Under the pieces are notes generated by a model, which was not told where the DNA came from, did no database searches, and saw nothing but the letters and a program-made list of their open reading frames with translations. From Dyella acidisoli (GTDB lineage: Bacteria > Pseudomonadota > Gammaproteobacteria > Xanthomonadales > Rhodanobacteraceae), in contig NZ_BSOB01000005.1 in NCBI RefSeq assembly GCF_030160295.1, positions 62,001-126,000 on the forward strand: a stretch of 64,000 nucleotides of DNA. The letters run 5' to 3'. Made by a program: the position numbers and the translations under genes. Position 1 is the first letter of the stretch, and each line of letters begins with the position of its first letter. This document shows positions 9,371-18,529 of the stretch, in pieces.

Positions 9371-12105
9371 TGCATATCGGCAAGTGTCGAGTTGCGCGCT
9401 TAAGTAGGCGCCGTTCGGTCAAGCCCATGTTCTTGACGATGATGGTGCTGGTTGCATCTGCGAGCATACCGCTCGCTCGCGCCGCAACCACGTACGCGCC
9501 CACACAGGTACACGACGGCGCCGGCTCCACGACCGCCATAACCCATTGGCAAATCCAGTCCACCGACAAAGCACAACAAAGCGGCGCCGAAATTTCCACA
9601 CCCCGCTTTTCCACCGATGGCTGGTATCCAGTAAGCGGCCGCGCGACGGTGATGGCAGGGCTGCTGGAGAACGGGGTGTACAAGGATGATGTGTTCTACA
9701 GTGACAACCTGCAGGCCGTGCAGGTGCCCGATGCCAGCGGCAATCTGTTCGTGAATCCCTGGTGGTATCGCACCGAGTTCACGCTTGCCGAGGGCGGACG
9801 AGGACTGCACACGTTGTTGCGCACCAACGGCATGATCGCGAGCGCCGATGTGTGGGTGAATGGGCGCCTGGTTGCCGACCATGCAATCGTCGCCGGTGCC
9901 TATCCCGTGCACGAATTCGACGTGACGCAGTGGGTGCATGTCGGGAGCAATATCGTCACGTTGCGCGTGCATCCGGGTGATCCAAGAAGGAGTCTATCCA
10001 TCGGCTGGGTCGACTGGAACCCGACACCGCCGGACAACAACATGGGTCCGTGGCGGGGCGTGGACATCGTGCAGACAGGGCCGATTGAGTTGCGCTTTCC
10101 GCAAGTGATGTCGACGTTGTCGCTGCCTGATCTCACTCGCGCTGCGCTGACTGTGAAGGTGGAAGCACGGAACCTCGATGCAGTGGCGTACGATGCAACA
10201 ATCACAGGCGAGGTGGCTGGCGTTTCGTTACGACAAGCCATCCACCTCGCACCCGGACAAACACTGACCGTATCGTTTTCACCCAAGACCGATTCGGGCC
10301 TCGACCTCAGTCATCCGAAAGTCTGGTGGCCCATCGGCATGGGTGCGCATCCGCTGTATTCGTTGCAGATGACCGCCACTGTCGATGGCGCAACCTCCGA
10401 CCAGGCCAGCACAACATTCGGCATACGCAGCGTCAGTTCCAAACTCACCAAGCAGGGCTATCGCCAGTTCATCGTTAACGGCAAGCCGATCCTGATTCGC
10501 GGCGCAGGCTGGGCGCCGGATATGTTCCTGCGTGATGATCCCAAACGCATGGAAGCCGAGTTCAGCTACATCCAAAACCTCGGCCTCAACACCATCCGCA
10601 GCGAAGGCAAGCTGGAAAACACTCGCTTCTACGACCTGGCCGACCGTAACGGCATCATGATCCTCGCTGGCTGGGAGTGTTGCGACAAATGGGAGTCGGC
10701 AGCCCAAACGGGCGGTGCGCCGTGGGACGCTGCGGACGAAGCCGTTGCGAAAGACTCGATGGCCAGCGAAGCGCGCCTGCTGCGGAATCATCCATCGGTG
10801 ATCGGATTTCTGATCGGCAGCGACAATGCGCCGCCACCAGCCATCGCGAAAATGTACGTCGACACCTTGCATGCCGAAGACTGGTCAACACCGATCATCG
10901 CCGCAGCATCGGATCAGGGCACGGCCGAAACCGGGCCATCCGGTATGAAGATGGCCGGACCCTATGCATGGATTCCACCGGCGTACTGGTATGCCGACAA
11001 GCTGGGCGGCGCGTTCGGCTTCGATTCCGAAGTCAGCGCTGGCGCCGACATTCCGCGGTTGGAAGATCTAACCCGCATGCTTTCGCCGCAGGAGTTGGAG
11101 GCGCTGTGGAAGTACCCGCAGGTGCGGCAGTACCACGCCTCCGCAGCCTGGTCGCCATTCGCGCGCATCGATGACTTCGACACCGCGCTAGCCAAGCGCT
11201 ATGGCGCACCCAAGAATCTTGCGGACTACGTCGCCAAGGCCCAGCTCGAAAACTACGACAACGTGCGTGCACAGTTCGAAGCGTTCAACGCGCACATGGA
11301 TGCGCCGAAGCCCTCGACCGGCGTGATCTACTGGATGCTCAACAACGCATGGCCGTCGCTGCACTGGCACTTGTACGACTATTTTCTTAACCCGGCTGGT
11401 GCGTACTTCGGTGCGAAGAAGGCCAACGAGCCGGTGCACATCCAGTACACCTACGACACGCACGCGATCATGCTGGTCAACCAAACACTCACCAGCGAGC
11501 ACGGCTTGCGGGCGAGCATCCGCGTGCACAACATGGACGGAAGCGTGCCATACAAGAAGCGCTTGCAGGATATCGATCTCGACGGCAACCACACGCGGCA
11601 ATTGGCGACGCTGCCGGCGCTGGCCAATTTATCGCGCACCTATTTCGTCGAGCTTGAGCTTGCTTCCGCCGACGGCAAACCGGTCAGCCGCAACGTGTAT
11701 TGGCTCTCCACCCAACCCGACCAACTCGATTGGCCCCATTCGAACTGGTACCTTACGCCGGTAACGCAACACGCGGACCTGACCGCACTGCAGTCCTTGC
11801 CAACCACGTCGAGCGAGGTTCAAGCGACGATGCAGCACGTGGGGGGCGAAAACACGGTAACCGTCACACTAACGGTACCCGCGTCGTCCAAGGCCATGGC
11901 ACTGTTCCAACACGTCTCGATCAAGCGCGCAGACGGCAAGCTCGCGCTGCCTATCGTGTGGAGCGACAATGACGTTACGCTGTGGCCTGGCGAATCGATT
12001 ACTCTCATCGCGCACTATGCGGAAGAGGGGGCAGGGACGCCGGTCATCGAAGTGAGCGGATGGAACGTTCCAACCCGAAGCGTACCGGTGGTCAAAACGA
12101 ATTGA
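9370..12105 (+). CDS. Secreted GH2 glycosidase, exo-beta-D-glucosaminidase type
   Basis: Family GH2 enzyme of about 911 residues: export signal, jelly-roll N-domain, immunoglobulin-like domain, (beta/alpha)8 catalytic domain and C-terminal beta domains. The acid-base site reads IGSDNAPP, with Asp at about residue 485 (codon 10822). The nucleophile is Glu at about 554 in GFDSEVSAG. Ser-Asp plus this Glu is the signature described for CsxA-type exo-beta-D-glucosaminidases; ordinary beta-mannosidases have an Asn-Glu pair. The product would therefore be glucosamine from chitosan-like ends; a beta-mannosidase annotation is the main alternative. GTG 9370 gives a proper Arg-rich signal n-region, whereas ATG 9427 would lack positive charge; the start remains open. 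LacI follows after 16 bases. Confidence 0.8.
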   Translation: MHIGKCRVARLSRRRSVKPMFLTMMVLVASASIPLARAATTYAPTQVHDGAGSTTAITHWQIQSTDKAQQSGAEISTPRFSTDGWYPVSGRATVMAGLLENGVYKDDVFYSDNLQAVQVPDASGNLFVNPWWYRTEFTLAEGGRGLHTLLRTNGMIASADVWVNGRLVADHAIVAGAYPVHEFDVTQWVHVGSNIVTLRVHPGDPRRSLSIGWVDWNPTPPDNNMGPWRGVDIVQTGPIELRFPQVMSTLSLPDLTRAALTVKVEARNLDAVAYDATITGEVAGVSLRQAIHLAPGQTLTVSFSPKTDSGLDLSHPKVWWPIGMGAHPLYSLQMTATVDGATSDQASTTFGIRSVSSKLTKQGYRQFIVNGKPILIRGAGWAPDMFLRDDPKRMEAEFSYIQNLGLNTIRSEGKLENTRFYDLADRNGIMILAGWECCDKWESAAQTGGAPWDAADEAVAKDSMASEARLLRNHPSVIGFLIGSDNAPPPAIAKMYVDTLHAEDWSTPIIAAASDQGTAETGPSGMKMAGPYAWIPPAYWYADKLGGAFGFDSEVSAGADIPRLEDLTRMLSPQELEALWKYPQVRQYHASAAWSPFARIDDFDTALAKRYGAPKNLADYVAKAQLENYDNVRAQFEAFNAHMDAPKPSTGVIYWMLNNAWPSLHWHLYDYFLNPAGAYFGAKKANEPVHIQYTYDTHAIMLVNQTLTSEHGLRASIRVHNMDGSVPYKKRLQDIDLDGNHTRQLATLPALANLSRTYFVELELASADGKPVSRNVYWLSTQPDQLDWPHSNWYLTPVTQHADLTALQSLPTTSSEVQATMQHVGGENTVTVTLTVPASSKAMALFQHVSIKRADGKLALPIVWSDNDVTLWPGESITLIAHYAEEGAGTPVIEVSGWNVPTRSVPVVKTN

Positions 12106-12121
12106 ACCAGGCCAGACTTGC

Positions 12122-13135
12122 ATGACGCGCGTGACCATGAGCGATGTCGCCCGCATGGTGGGGACGTCCAAAAAAACCATTTCGCGGGTGCTCAACAACG
12201 ATCCGAACGTGAGCGAATCCCTGCGTCAGCGTGTGCAGTCCGCTGTCGAGGCACTCAACTACCGGCCGCTTACCTCGGCACGCAGCCTCGCAACCAATCG
12301 CTCCTTCATGATCGGCCTGCTGTATGACAACCGCTCACCCAGTTACATCATGGAAGTGCAGGCCGGCGTGCTGGAAGCGTGCGAAGCTCAGCACTACAGC
12401 ATGATGGTGCAGCCACTGGTTTCGACGGCAGCCGACTTCGTCGAGCGGGTCGAGGACATTCTGGTGCGGCACCAGCCCGACGGATTGATCCTCACGCCAC
12501 CGCTCACAGACCATCCGCAATTGCTGGATTGCTTGCGCGAGAACGGTGTACCGTTCGCCTCGATCGCACCGCGCCAACCCGAAAACTGCATTGGCGTCAT
12601 GCTGCGCGAGCGCGAAGCCGCCGCCGCGATGGTGGAACACCTGGTGTCGCTTGGCCATCGCCGCATTGCACACATTGTTGGCGATCTGGAACACGGTGCT
12701 GGCATCTGGCGCCTGGCGGGCTATCGAGATGGTCTCGAGCGCGCCGGCTTGAAGGAAGACCCCGTTTACATGGTCCAAGGCCGTTTTTCTTTCGAGTCGG
12801 GCGTGGAGGCCATGCGACAGTTGCTGGCACTGCCGCGTCGGCCCACCGCCATCTTCGCGGGCGACGATGACATGGCTGTCGGCGCAATCTGGGCAGCAGC
12901 CGAAGCAGGCGTGTCGATCCCCCGCGACATGTCCATTTGTGGATTTGACGATACGACAATCGCAACGCAAGTGTGGCCACTACTCACCACCATCCACCAG
13001 CCCGTGCGCGAGATGGGCCGATGCGCCACCCAGGAACTGTTGCTTCGCGTGCTCAACAAAGGGGAGCCCAGGATGGTCGAGGTTGACTACAAAATGTGCA
13101 TCCGTGCCTCCACTGCGCCACCGGCACAGCATTGA
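12122..13135 (+). CDS. LacI-family transcriptional repressor
   Basis: DNA-binding regulator of 337 residues. It has an N-terminal helix-turn-helix (VTMSDVARMVGTSKKTISRVLN), a hinge helix (YRPLTSARSLATN) and a periplasmic-binding-protein-like sensor core. The core ends with the usual GFDDTTIATQVWPLLTTIHQP block. It normally binds a palindromic operator and lets go when a sugar or sugar phosphate binds the core. Only 16 bases separate it from the GH2 stop, so the two are probably cotranscribed. It is the obvious local regulator of kinase, receptor, permease and hydrolase. No clear LacI-type operator palindrome was recognised upstream of 2559 or 4095, so autoregulation and targets remain inferred. 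Confidence 0.92.
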   Translation: MTRVTMSDVARMVGTSKKTISRVLNNDPNVSESLRQRVQSAVEALNYRPLTSARSLATNRSFMIGLLYDNRSPSYIMEVQAGVLEACEAQHYSMMVQPLVSTAADFVERVEDILVRHQPDGLILTPPLTDHPQLLDCLRENGVPFASIAPRQPENCIGVMLREREAAAAMVEHLVSLGHRRIAHIVGDLEHGAGIWRLAGYRDGLERAGLKEDPVYMVQGRFSFESGVEAMRQLLALPRRPTAIFAGDDDMAVGAIWAAAEAGVSIPRDMSICGFDDTTIATQVWPLLTTIHQPVREMGRCATQELLLRVLNKGEPRMVEVDYKMCIRASTAPPAQH

Positions 13136-13219
13136 TTGCATACCATCAGGCAGTGCCCGATGAAGCGTTTTTCGGTACTTGATTGCTGTTGAACCCAACT
13201 AGGCCGTTCACTTCACATC

Positions 13220-13255
13220 CGTCGTCCCGGCGAAGGCCGGGACCCAGTGACTTGA
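13220..13255. repeat. REP-like single arm
   Basis: One arm only, CGTCGTCCCGGCGAAGGCCGG followed by GACCCAGTGACTT. It has the same variant sequence as the pair at 7464-7542 but has lost its partner. The complete element at 13265-13393 follows directly. Confidence 0.7.
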
Positions 13256-13264
13256 GGATCGTCA

Positions 13265-13393
13265 AAACTTAAGCGTAATCCATGTATCGTCATTCCAGCG
13301 AAAGCTGGGATCTAGTGTCTTGGGTTGTTTGTAAGTCGCTGGATCCCAGCTTTCGCTGGGATGACGAATGTGGGGATTACGCTTAAGTTCGTA
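13265..13393. repeat. Nested inverted repeat enclosing a REP pair
   Basis: Outer arms ACTTAAGCGTAATCC and GGATTACGCTTAAGT form a perfect 15-bp inverted repeat. They enclose a REP pair (CGTCATTCCAGCGAAAGC and complement) and a short loop. The outer arms are not seen around other REP copies, so this could be a small non-autonomous element into which, or around which, a REP pair moved. It lies between the LacI and sulfotransferase genes. Confidence 0.75.
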
Positions 13394-13445
13394 ACTGGGA
13401 CGTTTTTCTGCCATCCACATCACCGATCCACAGGAGACTGCCCAC

Positions 13446-14291
13446 ATGCCAGCCACCCCCGACGTCGCGAAGCCATCCCGCAAGTTCCACTTCATCTCAG
13501 GCCTGCCACGTTCGGGCACCACGCTCCTCGCCGCCATCCTCAACCAAAACCCGCGTTTCCGCGCAGGCATGACCAGCCCGCTTGCCGACATCATGGGCGC
13601 AGTGATGGCAGAGGCGAGCAGCAAGAACGACTTTTCGTTCGACGTCTCCGACGAGCAACGCGTTGCAATGCTGCGCGGCCTCGTCGAGAACTTCTACGCA
13701 GGCTACGGCGACGCCAGCCTGGTGTTCGACACCAGCCGACTATGGTGCAGCCGAATGCAATTGCTCGACACACTTTTTCCACAAGCGAAAGTCATCGCCT
13801 GCGTGCGCCAGTTGTCCTGGGTGCTGGACAGCGTGGAACGCTTGGTGCGCAAGCAACCGGTCAGCGTAAGCAAAGTATTCCGCTTCGACACCAACACCAC
13901 CGTGTACTCACGCGTCGAAGCGCTAACCGATCCGCGCGGCATGGTGGGCTTCGCCTTCCAGGCCACCAAGGACGCGTTCTACGGCCAATACGCCCCAGGC
14001 CACTTGCTACTACTGACCTACGAAAGCCTGGTGCGCAACCCGGCAGCAGCCATGCGCGCGGTCTACCAATTCATCGGCGAACCCTGGTTCGAACACGACT
14101 TCGACCACATCGCCTATAACGCCGACGAATTCGACGCCCGCGTCGGCATGCCCGGCCTACACACCGTGCGCCCAAAGGTCGAGCCGATCGAGCGCGTATC
14201 CATCCTGCCGCGCGAAATTTTTGGTCGCTTCGTGAATGAGTCGTTCTGGATGGATCCGAAGAACAATATTAGCCAAGTGCCTATTGTGTAG
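13446..14291 (+). CDS. PAPS-dependent sulfotransferase-family protein
   Basis: Soluble protein of 281 residues. The 5'-phosphosulfate loop is clear at the N-terminus (FHFISGLPRSGTTLLAAIL, about residues 17-35). A 3'-phosphate region follows with Arg/Ser in IACVRQLSWVLDS, and the later LLLTYESLVRNP block is typical of the family. It would transfer sulfate from PAPS to an acceptor, unknown here; the closest style is the tyrosylprotein/Sulfotransfer_3 branch. It follows the repressor after a REP-filled gap of 310 bases, so it probably has its own promoter. The start ATG 13446 is preceded by AGGAGACTGCCCAC. No missing key residue was noticed. Membership of the sugar locus is by position only. Confidence 0.82.
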   Translation: MPATPDVAKPSRKFHFISGLPRSGTTLLAAILNQNPRFRAGMTSPLADIMGAVMAEASSKNDFSFDVSDEQRVAMLRGLVENFYAGYGDASLVFDTSRLWCSRMQLLDTLFPQAKVIACVRQLSWVLDSVERLVRKQPVSVSKVFRFDTNTTVYSRVEALTDPRGMVGFAFQATKDAFYGQYAPGHLLLLTYESLVRNPAAAMRAVYQFIGEPWFEHDFDHIAYNADEFDARVGMPGLHTVRPKVEPIERVSILPREIFGRFVNESFWMDPKNNISQVPIV

Positions 14292-14339
14292 GAGCTTGCA
14301 TAGAAAGCGGGCACGCATCCAATCAAGGAAAATAAACGC

Positions 14340-15050
14340 ATGAGCAAGGTACTGCTCGTTACGCCGCTGCACACGCTGGTCATCGCCACGACTCTGATTC
14401 TGATGACGGGTTGCAGCGCACCCGCCAACCAAAACGCTCAGAAGACCGATATTCAAACGGTTGCCGATTCAAGCCACGGCAATGGCCACGCCAAGTCGGA
14501 AGAGGCATGCAGCAACAATTTGCTGACCAAGGCGCTACCACCCAAAACCACCATCAACGACCTGCCGTTCGAGAGATGGGATTGCACCTTCAATACCGCG
14601 CGCGCCGAGTACGGCACGAAGGGCGGCAAGGAGGTGGAGATCACACTGACCGATACGCGCTCGCCAAATATCAACTCGCAACCGGACTCGCTGCACGACT
14701 TCTACACGCACATGGGTGAAACCGTGCGCCAATCGGCCCAATTTATCGTGCAGACCTCGGTAGACACCCGCAAGAATACGCCAGCCGTGCCAGGGGCCTT
14801 GGAGGCGATCGGTGGACCGGATTATCTGCCAATCATCGAAAGCACCCTGACCGGCGACCCGCTGGTAATCCAGGTGGGTGCCAAGGATGATCACACGCCG
14901 GCGGAAGTAGAGGCCCTGCTCAGGGACCGCTACGCGTTGAGCATCAGTGGCAGCGACAAGAGTGGTCAGATCTCCGGTTTGTCTGGCTCGCAGGCGCAGA
15001 CGCTCTACGATCCCTTCCTGAAACAGATGCATTTGGATTCGTTGCCATGA
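14340..15050 (+). CDS. Hypothetical lipoprotein
   Basis: A 236-residue protein with a lipoprotein signal peptide: hydrophobic ATTLILMTGC with the lipobox Cys at about residue 25. The mature part is polar and has a second Cys pair (EEACSNN and WDCTF). A TDTRSPNINSQPDSLHDFYTHMGE stretch and an alternating beta-like middle follow. I do not recognise the family. Residue +2 after the Cys is Ser, which would favour the outer membrane. It is a single gene, 48 bases after the sulfotransferase stop, and marks the left edge of the conflict island that follows. Confidence 0.65.
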   Translation: MSKVLLVTPLHTLVIATTLILMTGCSAPANQNAQKTDIQTVADSSHGNGHAKSEEACSNNLLTKALPPKTTINDLPFERWDCTFNTARAEYGTKGGKEVEITLTDTRSPNINSQPDSLHDFYTHMGETVRQSAQFIVQTSVDTRKNTPAVPGALEAIGGPDYLPIIESTLTGDPLVIQVGAKDDHTPAEVEALLRDRYALSISGSDKSGQISGLSGSQAQTLYDPFLKQMHLDSLP

Positions 15051-15107
15051 CCAAGCGATTGAATCGCGTGTACTGCATGAGCATGGTCTGTAAAAATTGA
15101 CGGGAGA

Positions 15108-15157
15108 AACTGGGTCGAGGCGACTTATCTTGCTCTATAAGTGGCTCTGACCCAGTT
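15108..15157. repeat. Long imperfect hairpin before the island's first gene
   Basis: Arms AACTGGGTC / GACCCAGTT at the outside and ACTTAT / ATAAGT inside, with small mismatched bulges and an 8-base loop, make a stem of about 20 pairs. It lies between the lipoprotein stop and the phosphoesterase gene, 54 bases before that start. It could be a terminator without a T-tract, an attachment or recombination site, or a small element. The sequence alone does not decide. Confidence 0.6.
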
Positions 15158-15211
15158 ACGTGTAGCGCGTCTTCTCGCATGACAGTGTCGACCTAGACAA
15201 AGGATTGAATC

Positions 15212-18200
15212 ATGAAGGCTGCCTTGCTTGTCCTCAGTGATATTCACATCACTTCGGCTCAGGATCCCATTCTTGCTAAAGCCCGTGACATCGCATGCGC
15301 GACATATCCAATCCTTGCGCACGTCGATGCCGTGTTGGTATTGGTTGCCGGCGATGTGGCTTTTAGTGGTAAGCGAGATCAATACGTCCTCGCGTCACAG
15401 TTCTTTGCCGAGATAACCAAATGGCTGCAAGCGGAAGGAAAGGTGCCTGTCCGATGGTTTGCCGTTCCAGGCAACCACGATTGTGATTTCGACAAAGATG
15501 GCGCCGTTCGGCAGACACTCATCGATGGGGTATTGCGGGGTGGGCCTGTGGACGATCAACTCATCGACCTTTGTACGAGCGTCCAGCTTGAGTTTTTCGC
15601 TTTCCGAAACCAATTGGAAGACAACACCGGCGACGGTACAGCCAAAGACCACCTGTGGCGATCGACCACGATGCAGGTGGCCCAAGAAACAATCACAGTC
15701 GAGGCCATCAATATGGCCTGGTTATCTAAGCTGCGAGAGACGGTTGGTGGCTTGACGTTCCCTTGGAACCAAGTTGCTCCTGGAGCAGGGTCGGGGAGCG
15801 AGAAGGGGCTGCGCATAGCTATTCAACATCATCCTGCCAACTGGATTTCGCAGACTACGTATCGGCCGTACCGTGCGTTCCTTAAGCAGCGATCGCATCT
15901 GGTCATAACCGGGCACGAACACGTCCCAAATGTTGGGGTCACCATTGACACTGAAGCTGCCACAACTGCATTCATCGAATGCGGTCCGCTTCAGGAAGGA
16001 ACGAGCCTTGAGAGTTCGAGTTTCCTTGTTTTGACCATAGATACGTCTAACGAAAAGCTATCGGCACGGAACTTTCGCTTCGACGGGGAGCGGTACGTTC
16101 AATCGCCCGACTTCCCATGGGAGCAAGAGCGTGCCTTGATGCTTGCCGAAGATGAGGCGTTTCGGTTACGACATGCATTTGAGTGGTCTCTCAATGACCC
16201 TGGCGCTCCCATCCTGGATGCCAATGGCCGGGAAATCGAACTGGCTGATTTTTTTGTTTTCCCCGACATGGCTGACCTTTCTACAGAAGGAAAGTCGGGC
16301 ACCGTAAATATCTACCCGGCCAGCGACCTGTGTAAGCTCGATATCATTAAGCCTGGAGTGTTCATTATCGGGGAGGAGAAGTCCGGCCGAACATCTTTGC
16401 TTTATCAGCTGTTTTTGCGCTACCGAGACGCTGGATTGGTTCCGGTGTTGATATCCGGTGAGGACTTAAAACATACGCAGCCGGAGATGCTTGGGCGCGT
16501 AGTCCGAGCCGCTTACGAAGCGCAATACGAGACCGCTTACGTCGAATTCGAGCAATTGAGCAAGACCAATAAAATTCTCATTGTCGATGACTTCCAGTTC
16601 ACCCCGATCAAGAATGAGCAACACCGTTCTGTTTTGCTGGAAAACCTTGGAAAATTTGCCAGCGGCCTCCTATTTTCGTGCGACAAGTCGATCCCTTCCG
16701 AGCGTTTCGAGCTAAGCAGCGCAAAACTACGGCGATTCGGTCTCCAGCCTTTCGGCTTCCGCGCGAGGCACGAACTCATCAAGCGCTGGCACGGATTTTC
16801 TGATCCCGACCTGAGCGAAGCTGAGTTCCTCGTGCGCTGCGACGAATCCGAGCGTGTCGTTAATCATGTAATGACGCGTAAGGTCATTCCAGCCCTTCCC
16901 TTGTATCTTGTGACTCTTCTGCAGAGCCTTACCGTTCGCCGAGGGGCCGAGCTGATCGACAGTAGCCTCGGGCACTACTATCACTATCTGATAACAGAAG
17001 CTTTTCGTGGTGCGAAAGCTTCCCTGGATAAGTTCAACGAACTATTCGATTACTGTTCCCATCTGGCATGGGAGTTCTACCGAAAAGATACGGACGAATT
17101 ATCCGAAACCATGCTGCGTCAGTTCACGAACGAGTATTCGAAGGTGTGGACAACCGTGGATTTCCAGCCCCGACTGGAATTTTTGCTTAATGCCAAGATC
17201 CTTGAGCGACGAGGATCATCCATTGCCTTCCGTTATCCGTACGTGCACTACTATCTGAAAGGGCGGTATCTCGCCTCGCGATTGGAGGAGCCGGATGTAC
17301 GCGCTTACATCGAGAATGCATGCACTCAACTCTATGTGCGTGATAACGCCAATACCGTTCTGTTCCTTGCCCACCACGCTCACGATGAATTCTTCATCCA
17401 ATCCATCCAGCGGTCTTTGGATGGACTATTTGAAGATTGCCCGGCGGTAACTTTCGATGGTGATGTCACGGACGTAACAGCCCTAATCACGAATGCGCCC
17501 AAGATCGTATTCAACGGTGGGACGCCGGAAGATCATCGTATCAAGGCCGCGGAACTTCATGATGACATGGACGATGGTAGCGATGGGCTTATGGAGGCAC
17601 CAGAGCCAGGCGACCATGTGAGCTTTCAGGCCGAGATGACAACCCTGTTCAAGACTACAGAAGTGCTCGGTCTGATTTTAAAGGCCCAATACTCGGGATT
17701 GCGGCATGATCGGAAACAAGCGCTCCTTGCTAGCATGTTCAATGGATTGATGCGTGGACTGCACTCTGTCTATGACGGGTTGATTCGTCGGCCTGAATTC
17801 TTACAACAAGGGGCTGAGCAACTGGCGGAACAGGCATCCAAAGCACTGGAAGACCGGCGTAAGCGGGTAGAGCGCGTGATCGCCCTCATAATTGAATTGA
17901 TCAGCTTCGCTTATGTGATGCACGCAGCCGAGTGCGCTCGGTCGCCGGAGCTCACTGAGAATGTCGAGGCTGTCGCTAAGCAAGCCTCCACGACGGCGTT
18001 CGACCTCATTGCCATTGCCATTTGTCTCGACTCAGGTAATGGCCTTCCTCGCGCCCAACTGCGATATCTCCAGAAGAAGGTGAAAAACAATCTGGTAGCG
18101 TCTCGCCTTCTGACGTTCATCGTGCTCTATAGGCTCTACATGTTTGAGACCTCAGACGAAGACAAGTTGTGGGTAAGACGCCAATTCAGCTTTGGGTATG

Positions 18201-18271
18201 GAGCGACGCAAAAGGGTTCTGCTATTGCAGGAGCATCCTCGTCCATAGCAGGCCTGATGAGTCACGACTAG
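15212..18271 (+). CDS. Calcineurin-like phosphoesterase fused to STAND-like NTPase
   Basis: Large 1019-residue protein with three parts. Residues 1-290 form a metallophosphoesterase with all metal motifs: D10-x-H12, G47-D48, GNHD 87-90, QHH near 205-207 and GHEH 234-237. Residues about 370-700 form a P-loop NTPase with a Walker A-like GEEKSGRTS at 387-395 and a Walker B ILIVDD at 455-460. The usual Walker Lys is Arg393. The remaining 300 residues are helical, without a recognised sensor repeat. Phosphoesterase plus STAND NTPase is an architecture found among anti-phage and other conflict proteins; the NTPase would gate a nuclease or phosphodiesterase effector. Defence is inferred from architecture and neighbours. 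ATG 15212 puts the DxH motif at residue 10. It is transcribed alone. Confidence 0.85.
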   Translation: MKAALLVLSDIHITSAQDPILAKARDIACATYPILAHVDAVLVLVAGDVAFSGKRDQYVLASQFFAEITKWLQAEGKVPVRWFAVPGNHDCDFDKDGAVRQTLIDGVLRGGPVDDQLIDLCTSVQLEFFAFRNQLEDNTGDGTAKDHLWRSTTMQVAQETITVEAINMAWLSKLRETVGGLTFPWNQVAPGAGSGSEKGLRIAIQHHPANWISQTTYRPYRAFLKQRSHLVITGHEHVPNVGVTIDTEAATTAFIECGPLQEGTSLESSSFLVLTIDTSNEKLSARNFRFDGERYVQSPDFPWEQERALMLAEDEAFRLRHAFEWSLNDPGAPILDANGREIELADFFVFPDMADLSTEGKSGTVNIYPASDLCKLDIIKPGVFIIGEEKSGRTSLLYQLFLRYRDAGLVPVLISGEDLKHTQPEMLGRVVRAAYEAQYETAYVEFEQLSKTNKILIVDDFQFTPIKNEQHRSVLLENLGKFASGLLFSCDKSIPSERFELSSAKLRRFGLQPFGFRARHELIKRWHGFSDPDLSEAEFLVRCDESERVVNHVMTRKVIPALPLYLVTLLQSLTVRRGAELIDSSLGHYYHYLITEAFRGAKASLDKFNELFDYCSHLAWEFYRKDTDELSETMLRQFTNEYSKVWTTVDFQPRLEFLLNAKILERRGSSIAFRYPYVHYYLKGRYLASRLEEPDVRAYIENACTQLYVRDNANTVLFLAHHAHDEFFIQSIQRSLDGLFEDCPAVTFDGDVTDVTALITNAPKIVFNGGTPEDHRIKAAELHDDMDDGSDGLMEAPEPGDHVSFQAEMTTLFKTTEVLGLILKAQYSGLRHDRKQALLASMFNGLMRGLHSVYDGLIRRPEFLQQGAEQLAEQASKALEDRRKRVERVIALIIELISFAYVMHAAECARSPELTENVEAVAKQASTTAFDLIAIAICLDSGNGLPRAQLRYLQKKVKNNLVASRLLTFIVLYRLYMFETSDEDKLWVRRQFSFGYGATQKGSAIAGASSSIAGLMSHD

Positions 18272-18529
18272 AGCTACCGATTGTTGGGTGATTGCAGAAA
18301 CGAGGTTGGGTTCACTACTTTATCTGCGACATGCGTAGAAAATCTCTGCTAGCGATGAAAGCATAAAGCGGGGGATTTGTTCGGGTCTTCCTTAAGCACA
18401 AGCGTTGCAAAGAAGTTGAATGTACGCCGACGGAATCCGTTCATAGCTTCGGCGTGCAAGCCGGCGTGGCTCTCGAAGAAGTTTGCCGCAGGGCCACATG
18501 GAAAGTGCACTCAACGAGAGGATGAAAAA

